Shown: piece by piece, positions 11,406 through 24,289 of the stretch
Layout of the letters: each line of letters opens with the position of its first letter
How positions within the stretch are numbered: position 1 is the first letter of the stretch
Origin: Durusdinium trenchii
Taxonomy: Eukaryota > Sar > Dinophyceae > Suessiales > Symbiodiniaceae
Length of the DNA: 64,000 bases
Direction: 5' to 3'
NCBI GenBank assembly: GCA_963970005.1
Contig: CAXAMN010006668.1
Span: forward strand, 932,117 to 996,116
The notes under the pieces: model-generated
What the model was told of the DNA's origin: nothing
Seen by the model: the letters and a program-made list of their open reading frames with translations, nothing else
Databases searched by the model: none
Translations under genes and position numbers: made by a program

Positions 11406-13750
11406 TTCTCCCCATCGATGCATCGGCCGAGACCCTGCCCAAGTTGGAACGCCTCCACCCTCCGAACTAATACATAAAACGATAGAACGCCATCACCACC
11501 CACACCCTCCGCATCCCTCCGCATGAATCCCGCCCCAGCTCCGCATCCCTCTCGCGGCCTCGAGGTGAAAAAGCAGCACGCTTGAGGGTTCACATACCTG
11601 GCAGATGTCTGGAGCAACCGCCTTGCAAGACCCATTTGCCATCGTTTCCAATCCCAAACAGCTGAAGCAGGTGCACCTTGCAGATCTAGCCGATGGATTC
11701 GACCGACTCATGCCAGGCATGCGGTGGGACGAGCGGTCAAAAGTTCACGACGTTTTTGTTGGGGTTGGGTGAAAGAAACACCGGGAAAGTGACAACCATC
11801 AGAATTTACCACAAGTTACTTCACAAGGTGCAGCCGAACCGAAAGGCTAAAGAACTGGAACAGGTCCCCGGGTCATTCAGTTGCTGCCCAAAGTGAGGTG
11901 CAACAAATCACTCAAACTGAGAAGGTGATACTTCTCAGGTTTATTTATGCAGACTCTTGACTAATAAATCCCCCATATGAAGAGGATGTCCAATTCAAAT
12001 GGGGGATTGCTGTGGGTGCGGGAGAGACAGTCCGCAAGTCAGTGCATTCAAATGGGGGAGGTTATGTACCTCAAGAGTCTACATGACCACGGCTTGGACT
12101 GTCGCTCCTCCCAGGCATCTGCCAACGCCATTCGTGAGACACTTTCGGCGCATTGTTTTCATCGCTCTGTCTCACTTGACATGGGGCACATCAGCAGGAA
12201 GACAAAGTGGAGGCCCAAGCCATGCTTGTGATACCTCAGGTCCGCACGTCTGCGAACTTCGTCTGTCAGCGTCGTCTCGGCTCGAGTCCGTCATGATCTG
12301 CAAAGGGTTCTGAAAGAGCCACCCACGGCATCTACTGCAGAATGATTCGTAGATTTGCCCTAGACCTTGCCGATGGGCTACAGCAGAAACATCGTTTTCT
12401 AATAAGGTGGTGTCTGATGGTCAACTCACAGCTTCAGTCGCATCAAATTCACTTGAATTCAAATCAAAATGTCATGCCAACTGGCCTTGTTGCACTGCCC
12501 TCTCACTTCTACCGCTTCTTGTGTCATACTTCTTCACATCGAACCCCACGAAACTGACTCTTGTACTCTACGTCACTTGAGCTCACTTGATGCCAACACT
12601 CAATCTTCAATCCAGACGACTCTGAGGCGCCAGGCTCATACCAGGGCATACTGACCAAGAACTTCCGCCGGAACCAGAAGTGCACTGACCTCGCCACAAC
12701 CAGAAGTGCACACTTGGAGGAAAACTCACTGCCTGGTGGTGACCAGTTCATGGAGGATCTCTTTTTTCTCCACCAAAGGCGGCGTGAATGTGTCCACCCT
12801 CCAAGCCTCACAAATCGTCATGTGAGCCAGCTACAAGGTTCCACCAGTTGTTTCCACAAAACAGCGTCACCTTCCAACGATTGTCGGCCCAGCTGCAGGA
12901 AATTGATGACGATGCCCACAGCTAAGCAAACCAAGCCCACCTGAGAGTTGAGGGGTTCGGATGCGCCCGCAGCCCTCATCGACTTCAGGCGGTTTGGGCA
13001 GCGTGGTCCTTCTTGAACGGCCGAGTTTGTGCACGATTGAAATGTTCCTTTGAAGATTATAGTATGTTTGGGGATCTTTTGGAGGTGTTTTATATGTAGT
13101 CCATCCCGATCTTTCATCAAATTGACCCCCAAAAGAACACGTGTTTCTCAGTCCCTCCTCTCTCGCTTTTGTCCCAGGTCCGTCCACCTGGGGGGGTCCC
13201 TCCTCTCGCCCCGGCCCCCTTCGGATCGAACTTCGGCCTCGTAGACCCTCTGCTGGAAGTCACCCACAGGATTCCTAGCGTCTTCAGGGCCCAGTGACGG
13301 CGGTGCGGTCGTCTCCGACGAGGCCGACGAGGTAGTAACTGGGTCAGTAGGGTCTGCAGATGCCAGATCAGCACTGGGAGCAGAAGTTGAGTTCCGTGAG
13401 ACACTTGGGGCATGTGATTGTTGGCTAGAAATGCCTCAAGAATGGGGTCCAGGGCTGCACTGTTCGGTGAGAAGGCAAGGATGGCTAGCTCTGTCGACGT
13501 TCAAAAGATCAACTGAACCGAACCTGTGGTTTTGTGCTGCTTTCCAACTAGCTTACAGCATCCAAACTGATAGAAACACCCAGCTCTGTTGCCAGTCCTC
13601 AAACCTTGCGCTCTCCTGTGCGATCCTGTGAGTCATAGAAGTGGCCCTGGTTTTGTGTCCAACATGGGTAATTGATGGTAATTGCATGTCATTCTATGTT
13701 ATGTTGCCACATGCATGATCCTACATGCATATATATATATATGTTGCCCT
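11406..13750. other. No gene recognised
   Basis: No exon with convincing splice sites and composition was found. A GC-rich patch near 13180-13330 has open frames on both strands but no recognisable product. Confidence 0.35.
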
Positions 13751-13755
13751 GGAAC

Positions 13756-13873
13756 CCACAGGCTTTGATGTTGCTTTCATCTCCTTTGGCCCCAACAAGC
13801 GAGCCGTTCGCCTCTCCTCGGCGCCGCCTTTTTTGCCGAAATTCTCCGTTGCACCCGTCGATTTCGGTGCCAT
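13756..13873 (-). CDS. Candidate first exon, unknown protein
   Basis: A minus-strand ATG at 13871-13873 opens MAPKSTGATENFGKKGGAEE, continuing basic and hydrophilic to a GT donor (CCTGTGG/gttcc). The segment is a GC-rich island in AT-rich surroundings, as exons in this window tend to be. Another frame on the same strand is also open, so the frame is not proven. Confidence 0.3.
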
Positions 13874-14073
13874 CTCTCGCCACCCGCCGCGCCCGAATGG
13901 ACAGCCCTCCACTCATTGTTGGAGGGAGAGGTTCAATGGTTTTCCCCACAACAGAGTGATACAGAGTGGACACACTGAAATATCTTTAAATAAGTAAGTA
14001 CCTTTAAAAAGGGGTTCTTGCGCTATAGGAGTTAAGGTGTGTTTACTAACACTGTTTGTAGTCTCTTTGCCAG

Positions 14074-14207
14074 GATGTCAAGATTATGAAATGTTGGACC
14101 ACACTCCACGATACCAAGGGTTCAATGGACCCGATGTCGATGGGAGATTGGTCTTCTGGCGGTGGATGTATCCACGGTTTTACTACCCCAAAATTGAAGC
14201 AAAACAG
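14074..14207 (+). CDS. Candidate exon, frame uncertain
   Basis: A strong acceptor (GTCTCTTTGCCAG) and a consensus donor (AAACAG/gtaata) bound 134 bases. Two plus-strand frames are open, one rich in aromatic residues (VFWRWMYPRFYYPKIEAKQ) and one hydrophilic, so splice sites support an exon but composition does not settle the frame. Confidence 0.35.
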
Positions 14208-14209
14208 GT

Positions 14210-15465
14210 AATAGCCCACAACTGGAACAAAGAAAACATGTTCAGTAGGTTTGCTCAAGAAAAGAAGGTGCACTCTACAGAGGCGAGTACAAGGGTGGAC
14301 TCTAATTGTTCGTGGAAAGGGCCAGTGGAATTGCCTTGAATTCGATGTTCAATCCATCTATATAAGAGACGATATATGCAGTGAGGAACGGGGGTGTCAG
14401 TTCCTATGTTTGAGGAACGGACGCCAAGTTCAAGAGATTTCAAGTTATACCAAGTTCTAAGAGTTCTTGCATCACCTAAGAGTTCTTGCAAACCACTGTT
14501 CAGATTTACTTAATCACTTTCACTGCCTCAAGCGGCGTTGTCCCTGTTGACCCTGTGCGCCAAGAACCGGTGCCCCTCATGCAACAACCAAACAGAATAT
14601 CTGCATACTCGGTTTACCCCCAACATGGAAGACTTACTCATGCGGGATGTATGCGTATGAGTCAAAATATCAGGCCCCCGATGAACCCACATTCCACCAT
14701 TCGAGGTGACAAATGTTTGACTCACTGCCGCTGGTTGCTTTTAATGGGAAACTGCTTTTTCGAAACTATCCCAAACCCGGCCGATCCCGACCGTCTCGTC
14801 ATTCGACGAGACGTCGCTCACGGCTAGGAGTGGGGAGTGAAACGACGGCGGGCCGCAGGACGCCCTTTCCCGACGATGCGGTGGACTACCGACGAAGTCC
14901 TGCATCTGTGGTGTAAGTGACTGTCTTGAAATGACACCTGGGCCTTGCGACCAGCAAAGTTTTCGTCCTTCTTCACTGACGACCATAAACCCCTATAATA
15001 TAGCATATATTATATGTAAAATATTGTAAAATAATCCCTTAACCGAGAGATTTGGATGCGCTTCTGAGGCTGACAACCCCCGCACGAAGGCACTTCCTTT
15101 ATCTGTGGCAGAGCTCGCACCACAGTCAAAACAGGAAGATGTAAACTTGGGCCTGGGTGCCCACTGTAGCCCTCACAACCCCGATACATCTTTTCTCCAA
15201 TCTTCACTTCAAAGAGACATCGAAATCCCAAGATCCTGCAGCCTAACCGAACTGATTAGAAGAGATGTCAAAACCAATTAGATAGGATGTAATGCAAACA
15301 TGGGACCTGGGAAGAATATAAACCTCCCCTAGTTAATCCGTGCCCAAAATGCCTCGGAAAATTGCCCAAGAAAAGTAGTATTGGTGGCCGATTGCCCCCT
15401 GAATCACTTAGTTGGGCACTAGAAATCCCCCCCAGTAAATCCGAGCCCACACAACCAGGTCAATT
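14210..15465. other. No gene recognised
   Basis: Short frames only. A GC-rich patch near 14770-14930 is open on both strands without recognisable motifs. Confidence 0.35.
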
Positions 15466-16095
15466 TTTCTATTATCACTACTACTATCTAGTACTACTAT
15501 CTACGACTACGACTACGACTACGACTACTACTACTACGACGACGACGACGACGACAACGACGACGACGACCACTACCACCACCACCACCACCACGACCAC
15601 TACCACTACCACTACCACTACCACTACCACTACCACTACCACTACNNNNNNNNNNACTACCACTACCACTACCACTACCACTACCACTACCACTACCACT
15701 ACATACATCCATCGATCTATCCATCCACCAATCTATCCATCAAGCAATCTATCTGTCTTTATTCTTGTCGTTTCTTTGTTATGTTCTGCTTTCTTTGCCA
15801 TTCCATTCCTTTCCTTCCCCTTTCCCTTTCTTTCTTCCTTCGTAGTTACTATCTATATAATACTTTCCTACTACTGCTACTACTGCTACTACTAGTACTG
15901 CCACTGCCACTGCCACTGCCACTGCTCCTGCTGCTGCTGCTACTACTACTACCACTACTGCCACTGCTACTGCTACTGCGACTCCTACTACTACCACTAC
16001 TACTACTACTGCTACCTACTACCTACTAGTTACTACTTACTACTTACTACGGCGACGATGATGATGATGATGACGACGACGACGACGATGACGAT
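15466..16095 (+). repeat. Compound trinucleotide/hexanucleotide microsatellite
   Basis: Runs of CTA, CGA, CCA and the hexamer TACCAC, then CATC-type and CTG/CTA runs, then ATG/ACG runs. All are related by single-base changes of a three-base register. The register gives open frames of poly-Thr on one strand and poly-Val or Ser-Gly on the other; these are artefacts of the repeat. The tract spans an assembly gap. Confidence 0.95.
15646..15655. other. Assembly gap (10 N)
   Basis: Ten N inside the TACCAC repeat. The same hexamer lies on both sides, so the true length of the array is unknown. Confidence 0.99.
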
Positions 16096-16266
16096 CCCCT
16101 ATTCTCCCCTTAGCACATCATTCCGGGGAAGTGGACCTCATGAAAGGTACCTCAGACCTTCTAGACCTTCTAGGGTGGTTATTAATCCGGTCTTCGCATT
16201 ATACGGATGTATGGTTTGGGGTTGTTTGTAATTATATGGAATCATTGACTCATCCCCATCTTCCAC

Positions 16267-16356
16267 CATCTTCCTGAGTCGGAAAACCGCCTCCTGCGTC
16301 TGCGAATTCGCCCGGGATGCTCGGTCGGATGCTGCGGCAAACCCCAAATCCATCGT
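16267..16356 (-). CDS. Candidate exon, unknown protein
   Basis: Exactly 30 codons on the minus strand between an acceptor ending GATTTTCAAG and a donor GATG/gtggaa, phase 0 at both ends. The peptide begins TMDLGFAAASDRASRANSQT and ends QEAVFRLRKM. The composition is protein-like. No family is recognised. Confidence 0.45.
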
Positions 16357-16359
16357 CTT

Positions 16360-18065
16360 GAAAATCCCATGGGGCGAGCTGTGGGTCAAGACGAACTAAG
16401 GCATTCATGTAGAATCATTGATGTATGAAGAAAACTCTTGGACTGTAAAACCTAATCATATGGGGCAGGTTTTATTGATCGAAAGATATCATACAAGAGT
16501 CTTATTAAGTTGGCGGAAGGGAGCTTCACCGCACGACTGATTGAAGGACCCACCAACCTACGGTCCGGACAAAACTCTGGCGTGCCCACCAACCCCGGCG
16601 GCGAAATCTCAGAAACTCCCCGTGTGGACCCATGAAATCAGGACACCCCGGATCGTCCAATCGTCCGATCCACACCGGATCGCCCGGTCGGACACCCCGG
16701 ATCCGATGATCCGATGATGAAAACCGCGATGATCCGGGACGAAACGAGCGATGCCTAGGTCTAAAGACCTACCGGCCAAGCATTGAAATGATATCCAACG
16801 GGCCAAGCCTTTTTGGGACGTGTGATTTCGAACCTTCGAGAAGTTTTGATCGAAGTTGAAGGAGAAAACACAAGAAGTTGGTCGACTCGAGTCGAAACGT
16901 TCACATCCAAAGACCGCTCCGTGGAGCCCGTCAATCCCTTTTTGGATCCGAAAGCGACCCCGTAGACCTGGCGAGCACCCCGGAGGGATTGATACGGCAT
17001 GCCTCTTGCGTGGCAGAGTTGCGCTCTCAGCTTGGCATGTGGACCATAGATGGCGGAAAAAGAAAATTAGTTTAGACTTGCATCTGCTTTTGGCTTTCCC
17101 AACTCTAGTCTGCAACAATGGCACGGTGTGTTGGCGTACATGTGTTCAATGGTTTGGGCCCCAAAACAATAGAGTAACAAAGTTAAATTAAACATAAACC
17201 CATCCAGCAGGGGGATCGCAAGCGTTTGCAAAAGCGCAAGAAGCGGTTCGAAGATGCAAGAAAACTTAAATGGCACTAAAGCCCCCAAGAGGACATGTTT
17301 GTTCTAGTCTCCATGTGGTTTGAGGTTTTGATTCCGTTTGGAAGTTTTCTTGAATCGACGGTAGACAGAAATTACATGAGATGGAGAGGTTCCAACTCGT
17401 AAACTAGCACAGGTTTATTGATTCATCAACTATACCAATATATATATATATATGTGTTAGATAATATATAGTTAGATATATATATAGTTATATTGATTGG
17501 TTATATACTGTATATATACATAATATTTTTGTTATATACATGATTAAATGATATGGTTCATTATGCTTCACTCTCTGTGTAAGCTGGCTCAATGAAACTC
17601 CATCCATCGATGGTTCCTACCCGGACCCGAAACAGTCAAACTCGGCCAAGATGTGGAACCACCGAACGCACAAATGGCGAAGCTGTGCACCGAACGCATC
17701 TCACCTGGAAAGCACCAAAACTAGAAAAAGGTTGCAATGGATGCTCGGGTATGTTCGGATACTCAAGATGGATGGTCTTTGCCGTACTTTTCACCACTCT
17801 TCTTTCTGGCACGCGCCGAGGCTTCTGCCGCACTTGGTCTTCAGACACGTCGTCTTCTATGCTACAGGCCACCGGAAAGCAGTGGAGCTGCCCGGGGCCT
17901 TGGCACAGCTGTCGGCAACCGTCGGACTTTGAGGGGGGTCCATTGGTCCATTCCAAGTAGTTGGATCATTACCCTTTTCGGAGCTTGGAGAATCAGTTCC
18001 CGGGATGTTACTGAGGTTTGGTGTGGAAGTACTCATGGTGCGAATGATTTTGGCAAAAGGCCAAT
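16360..18065. other. No supported gene; AT-rich tract
   Basis: 17430-17550 is an (AT)n-rich tract. A GC-richer stretch at 16600-17120 is open in several frames on both strands, none with a recognisable domain. Confidence 0.4.
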
Positions 18066-18071
18066 GTAAAC

Positions 18072-18156
18072 CTCCAATTAGCACCCCCTCATGCTCTGGC
18101 AGCTGTCTCCCTCTGTCAGGTTCTGTCGACCCGGTGTCTCTAGTTTCTTCTTTTAT
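18072..18156 (-). CDS. Candidate exon, unknown protein
   Basis: Minus-strand acceptor (TATAGCTTCACAG) leads into IKEETRDTGSTEPDRGRQLP and EHEGVLIGG, then a donor GGAG/gtttac. The peptide is hydrophilic. The frame continues open downstream, so the donor is tentative. Confidence 0.35.
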
Positions 18157-18159
18157 CTG

Positions 18160-20700
18160 TGAAGCTATATAAGTAAGTCCTTTTGTCAGCATTTCTAGAA
18201 AAGTGGTCCAGTACCAACATCTGGTAGCCACGCCAATGGCTGTGGCTCGAAACTAGGGCCGGGCAGGGCGCCATCCCATACACGCTGCAACCTGATGCTG
18301 CCCTGGGGGGCCCGCCAGACCATCCAACGGTCAGGCCCCATTGTTTGGGCTGCCGGACCTTCACTGCAAGCTGATCGCGGATTCCTGACCGCCGGAGAAA
18401 GCCGAAGCTTCAGTGAAAGGCCAGGGGGGAAAAGAAAAAACATGATAAGAGTGCCTGTCTTTAAAGACACTCTGGGGCAGAATAGCAAACACTGTTCTGA
18501 CTTGCAGTATGACTACGGGACTGCAGCTGACTCCATGACCAGTGTGGCAAGAGGTGATTTGTGAGAGATTCTATGGTTCTGGACATACCCACAATGAAAT
18601 TGGCAAAAATCATCCTAATGTCACTTATAGTTCTGCTTTGTCAGGAAAGGTTCTCTTGGTTCCTCACAAAAAGGGTATGGCCAGGATGTTTGTAGTACCG
18701 TGAAGTCCCACACGAGTCTCACTTTGCACCAAGATCTGGGCCTTCTGTCAGGCTTTCGAGTTTCATCTTGTTCATGTTCCTAGCCCCTCAGTCCCTGTGG
18801 AAGAGGTGGATGCGACGACAGAAACATTCTCGGTCATGAGCTCTGACCGGCGCTGGAACAGCGCTTCAATTAGCTCTATTGGGAAGCCCATTGGGCTTTT
18901 GGTGGATGACTGAGACCGATTGCTTCCATTTTTTCCCCGGTGGCCCAAACAGGCCTGAGATTTGCGAGGAGCAGCCTGCGCGGGAGTTGCTTTTTCAGTG
19001 TCGCATGATGATCGATGCGGGAAACATCTTCAGATCTTTACATGCAAGCATATATATATATATGTTCCAGATATAATATATCTATATATATACATACATA
19101 CATATTACAAAGACAAAACATCATATTTAGATTATATATGTATTATATTCCATATTTATTTCATGCAAAGAATTAGTTCATTAAGCCTCACCCCGCCACC
19201 TCCAATTCTTCTTCCAACCAACAAACTTCAGGCTGCCTCAGTCACCGGGCCCAAGCCATGTAGCTCGGGGGGCGAGCCACTGTCAGGCCTCAGACAACGT
19301 GAAACGACCCCAACCCCACCAATCCGATATAGCCACCTTTGGAAGCTCCATCTTCGAAAGGTCCCCTTTTGAAAGAAGGAAACCGCTGTTCAGGTGCAAG
19401 TCGTACAAAACAATGCGTCAACCTTTTGGGTTACTCCTACTCTTTGTGCACCATGTCACTCACATGTACTCACCTTGTCTCTTTGAGGCACGACACTGGT
19501 TTGGGACTAGGAAAAAACATTGAAAACCTGCTGGTCCGTGAGGGACCTCAATTGAAGGCACAGCTATCTGAACACAGGACACAAAAAAAAACACAAAAAC
19601 ATATCCTTTATATGTTTCATTTTACTTGTATAGAGTATATAATGTACTTAGAAAAGATCTTGCACCTGGAACGTGTCACCAAACCATGTGTGCACACCTT
19701 CAGCCGGCGAAACCAAAACTTCCGGGTGAGGTGCAAACGTTCCGTCGAAGCGTCTCCAGCCAACTCAGTCTCCGTACGGCGTGGTAGACGTCAGTAGGCC
19801 TGTCACGGCTTGCGTGGCAGAATGGAGGTCGCCCCATGGTCGCCGGAGTATCGGAAACGGCGCCGGGGCTGAACACCATGTTTTGCGATCGTTGGGGCGC
19901 AAACGGACGCGACCGGTCAACGGGGTTGGAGCGCCGGCTGAAGTTGGATTGGACGGCCTTTTCGATTCTTTGGATCCCTTTCATAGTTACACCCATGGCC
20001 TTTGAGTCAGTTCCGGGACGGCAGCATTGCTTCATACGGCTTCTCTGCTGAATTGAAGAATCTGTTTACACCAGGGACCCCTAATGATGAGTCCACCAAG
20101 TCAATTGGATATCACCAAATAGATTTGGGGACCCTTCCTCACGTCTTCATGGTCTCAACACATATCTGTGGTTCCAAAGCCGGGTACCATCCAAACCCAC
20201 TAAACAAAGCAAACCTAAAACCTATGGACGCCTGTGCATTGCTATGACTGAGCCACATCCAAACGTGTCACCCTCCGAGCGCCAGCGCAGGATGCCTTCC
20301 CCAAACGCTGACAGCATCGTCTCGCCTGCAGGCAGAAGCAGAGTGAGGGATCATTGACTGGGCCGAGTGCCAGTCCAAGGATACAGATAGGTAGATAGAT
20401 AGATAGATAGGCAAATAGAAAAGATAGTAACATAGTAAGATAAGGTAAATAGATAGTAAGAAAGTAAGAAAATATAGAAAGTAAGATCGGATATGACAAA
20501 TAGTCAGATAAGATTAGATTAGATTAGGTTAGATTAGGTTAGATAGAAAGTCTGATAGTGTCTCTATGAAGTTGGTTCGGTCTTCGGGCGTCCGAAAAAG
20601 GCGGGGCTTCTACAGTCGTATTGCTGTAGGCTCCTTGGTGGAGGCACCATGGTCAGAGTGAAACAAATAGGATCCAAGCGGAGCGTAAAAATGCTGTCAA
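18160..20700. other. Gene-poor; AT and GATA-type repeats
   Basis: AT-rich repeats at 19044-19150 and imperfect GATA/TAGA and GATTAG repeats at about 20385-20545. A minus-strand hydrophilic frame at 19770-20035 is coding-like but has no recognised motif. Confidence 0.4.
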
Positions 20701-21345
20701 AAGTTCATCATGGTAGCAGGAGCTAAGGGAGCTGCAACTGCTGGTGGGCGGTGGCCGTCCCAGTGAGAGAAAAAGGAAAAGGTCAAGTGTGGGACACAAC
20801 ACAGCCACCAAAACAAAACATGAGCAAACAACAATTCCGCCACTCTCATTCGTCTCAAAAGGGCAGCAGGCCAATCTCGCGCTTCAGCAGCTGCCAGCGG
20901 CGCAGCAGCAGGACACGGCCGCCACAGCAGCACTGCATGGCCGCCAGCGGCGCAGCAGCTGCAAGGCGGTAGGTGGCAGCTGTCTAGTCAAGCCAAGTTG
21001 CAAGTCGTCCAGACGAGGTCGAATCTTCAGCAGGTCCATTTGGCCCAGTTGCTGGAGCTCACGGGGAGTGTACTCACTGCAAAGTGTCACATTCAGCTCG
21101 GCATGACACAAATGATCAAGCTTAAGCTTCGGGCCAAGCTTGGGCAGCATACCGCAGCCAAGACACGGGAGGGAGCTGAACTCTTTGTCCAGCTGTCGTT
21201 GGCCGGCAGCGACCAAATGCGCTGAAAGTTCAGACCTTCCCGGTCCTAGCAGTGAGCCATTCGCGCGGTCATCTGATCAAGGCGAAGTTGCCAGTATTGA
21301 GGATTGGTGACTCCAACCATGACCTGGATCAACCATACGCTCACC
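20700..21345. other. GCAG-rich stretch, uncertain coding
   Basis: Rich in CAGCAG/GCGGC. Both strands are open over 100 codons. The minus-strand frame (LDKEFSSLPCLGCGML...) could be the 3' end of the LINE body. Nothing is recognised. Confidence 0.3.
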
Positions 21346-21474
21346 CAGTCTGTCAGGAAATTAGGGCCCTTATGGAGCTGAGCCTTGGTCTGATCGTCAA
21401 AGAGGATCCTTCAGCAGTCCGTCCTATGCCTTGGATGTGGCCCGATGCATCAAGCCCACGGTGGAGTATGCCTC

Positions 21475-21487
21475 CAACAACAACTCC

Positions 21488-21533
<46 letters not shown>
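21475..21533 (+). repeat. (AAC)n microsatellite
   Basis: About 19 near-perfect AAC units, inserted in the 3' part of the LINE fragment, read as poly-Val or poly-Leu on the element's strand. Confidence 0.95.
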
Positions 21534-21800
21534 TAAGGAATGGCATTGGTGCGCAATGAGTCCTCAGCTTGTACTGGAATGAAGACCTGATCAGGCAGAA
21601 CAAGTTCCCAGCGTTGCTTGTGCACCTGAGCTGAGGCATCAGCTGTGAATCTGTCAATGTGGATATTCACAAGCTTGCTACTGTGAGTGAAAGCTGTGCT
21701 CATGCCCAAACGAGAAGACCAGTTGTCGAGTAATGTTTGCAGGCTGATCTTTTTTGTTTCCGCAGTCACGTACACAGTCGGAGAGGTGTATTGGGACCCC

Positions 21801-22854
21801 TCACGGTGGAGTATTCTCGTTGTTGGTGTGCGGTTGAAGACGGCCGACCACCAGAACCCACACTGAGGAGGCTGTCAGCAGCGAGAGGATCCCGAACAGC
21901 CTGTCCTTCCTGGGGTTCAGTTGAATCAACCATGGGCTGACCGGTGAGCTGGTTCCGTCTTTGTTCTCTGGCTTCAAAGATTTGAAGCGCAGCATTGATT
22001 CTCCTTGTGAGGCGATCTCTACAAGCTCGTCTATCAGGCTCTGCGTGCTCTGCGTGGAGATTGGATTCTTCTCGGTCATCATCAGAATCATTCGTTTGTC
22101 CTTTGGATTGCAGGCCAGATAAGGCCAGGCCTTCGACTGAGCTATGCGAAGAAAGCGGTCTTGGACTGTCTGAGCAACAGTCTGGAAGAGCAAGTCCTTA
22201 AGCGCGAGCGTTGCCGGATGTGCCTCCATGGCTTTCTTCCATCAAGATCAGATGGCGTTTCAATGCTCCATCTGCCAAGAAGATCATCTGCGTAAATCAG
22301 GAGGTGTCGAATTAACCAGCCAGGCTTGACTGTTGGTGTTTGCGCATGGATTTCTGCTCCAAGACAATGTAACAAGAATACAACAAATGCATTCCACTCT
22401 AGGGGGAAGCCTTGCATCCCTGCCGAACACCTCGAGCGGTGAGAATCTTTGTTCGATGGCCCCGGTGCGCAATCTCGTAGTGCGCTCCTTCTATAGGCAG
22501 TGCATTAGGGCAATCTGCCAAATGCCTGCTGCAAGTGTAAAGAAAGAATGAGGCCGCCACAAAGTTCTGGCGCAGAGGTTGCGGTGCTTTTCCAAGGTCC
22601 TGGAGCAAGTTGTTGACATTGTTGTCGGATACGAGCGCACCCCTGCGTGGGAGATACGCAAATAATGGGAGTTGACACATGCGATGATGCAAGCACTGCT
22701 TCATTCGTTGTACGTATCCACCTAACACCGCCTTCCCGATTCTGCAGGTGAGAGCTATAGGTCGTAAATCTCCAGGTGAAAGGACTTGTCGCATTGTTGA
22801 GGGATGCTCAGTGCAGGCACTGGTCAAGAAGGAAACGATGAAGCCAGCTCCCAA
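21801..22854 (-). pseudogene. LINE reverse transcriptase domain, frameshifted
   Basis: The fingers and palm motifs are spread over three frames: 22854-22399 (DLRPIALTC to GVRQGC), 22696-22505 (motif A region with Asp changed to His) and 22417-22142 (YADD). A further stretch at 22229-21801 is the probable region after the palm. The family is a LINE reverse transcriptase; the copy is non-functional. Confidence 0.8.
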
Positions 22855-23054
22855 GCGCAGGCGCCAAGGCCTTGATCACAGGCAAAGACGTCATGGAAAC
22901 TGCCTTGTGGCCTTTGGTATGACTCAATTGAAATACTAGTTCGTCTTCTGTGAACAAAATTGGGGAGCATGAGGTGGGCGCCGCTATTCTTCTCTGCCTG
23001 GAAGATAGGTCGAAAGTGCTGTTCCAGACGTTGAAGTTCCCGTTCAGCAGTTCT

Positions 23055-23939
23055 TCATGAGATCCTCTGAATCTGATACAGCGCGCTGGCGTCATGATTG
23101 GCGGAGCCCTGGCTGCTGCATCCGTGATGGCACAAAGTCTTTCTTGCTTCAGTAGTAAGCAATGCTGTTTCAATTGCTTGCGCGACCGAAAAAACGTGTG
23201 AACATGATGCCAGGCACGAAAACAAAAGGCAACTGGAGCTTTCGCAAGAATTCCCCAACCTGGCATAGTGTAGATGCTTCCATTTGCGGGCCACCAAAGA
23301 TCTTGCGCTGCCCTCCATCCAGAGGGGCAGCTGTTGAGTGGGAGCCCGACAAAACGTCTGCTTAGCAAGGTGAGCAATCCATTGAACTGGGGTCTGAGCA
23401 TCCGTAGTGGAGGCCGTGGCCAAGTAAGTCTCAACCTTCTGGATGAAGTCCTGCCAGCGCACGGTGTTTTCTCGTTGTTCTAGGTGAATGTAATTCACGT
23501 CCTGCTTGGTCAGGTTGGCAATCTCCTTAGCCGGCGCTCGATACCAGACCTTCCAGTTGGCTGGAATACTGCTCAGACATGGCAGATGGTCAGGGTAAAG
23601 TCTGCGCTCCGCCAGTGAAAAGGTGTTCAAGCATCTGGATTCTGCCCTTCTCATGAACACATAGTCAATGGTGGTGGATTTGCCCCTGGGTCCAATGAAC
23701 ATGGGCGAAGGGTCATGAACTTGCAACGAGGTCAAACCAAAGTTGTTGATCAATTGAAGTGTTCCACATCTTTGTACAAACTGAGTTTGCTCTTCAGGAG
23801 ACTGCCCACCTAAAACAAGTGTGTTGCGATAAGGCAGTGACTTCAACTGGCGCTCCAGCTTCTGTCTTGCACCGTAGGGGTCTGGTCGCGGTTGAGATCC
23901 CTGAGTGGGAAACTGGTAAAGGTTCTCATCGCACACCAC
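23055..23939 (-). pseudogene. LINE endonuclease domain, truncated
   Basis: A 294-codon open frame. The N-terminal half carries the endonuclease remnants described for the element; the rest is the linker toward the reverse transcriptase. The intact frame then continues, frameshifted, in another register near 23200. The 5' end at 23940 abuts non-coding T-rich DNA, which fits 5' truncation on insertion. Confidence 0.75.
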
Positions 23940-24289
23940 TCATCTCATTCACTTTTATCGTCCAATATCTTTCCGTCCTCTTTTTTATCAGTCTCTACTT
24001 CTCGTTGATAGTTCTTACAAGCTTAACATGGTCCTTTATATTTTTGTTCTTGCCCTACTGATCTGCAAAAATTGTCGTTGATTTTAGCTCAAGCTTTGAC
24101 GGACACGCTGAAACGCTATACGTTCCAGTCTCTTCATCTCTTCATTCGCTTCAGATTGTTGCTGTCTCTATGTTTCTACAAGCCCGGGAAAAATCCCAAC
24201 ACCATAAAACATCAGAGGGGCCGTAAATCGGGGCATGGTCCTCTCGTGACACGCACGCGCATCCCAAAGCACGAGTCCACAACCAAACC

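Larger units (their letters stand above)
21350..23940 (-). mobile_element. Dead non-LTR (LINE-type) retrotransposon fragment
   Basis: Read on the minus strand, the C-terminal half of an AP-type endonuclease comes first, then a linker, then a reverse transcriptase. The endonuclease part keeps STTIDYVFMRR and YPDHLPC, the Asp and Asp-His regions of this fold, but the usual GDFN motif reads LGGQ, and the 5' half is missing beyond 23940. The reverse transcriptase has DLRPIALTCRIGKA, GVRQGCKASP and LLIYADDLL (YADD codons at 22283-22294). The frame shifts at least four times (near 23200, 22830, 22550 and 22400). Catalytic motif A reads LILSLHLQQAF, with His where Asp is required. A microsatellite has grown inside the 3' part. 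The element cannot be active. LINEs of this type are common in dinoflagellate genomes. Confidence 0.85.

Noticed and set aside
15362..15895. 177-codon poly-Thr protein
   Set aside because: Produced entirely by the trinucleotide repeat and it crosses an assembly gap.
16609..17124. 171-codon minus-strand frame
   Set aside because: Several frames on both strands are open in this GC-richer patch and none shows motifs or splice sites.
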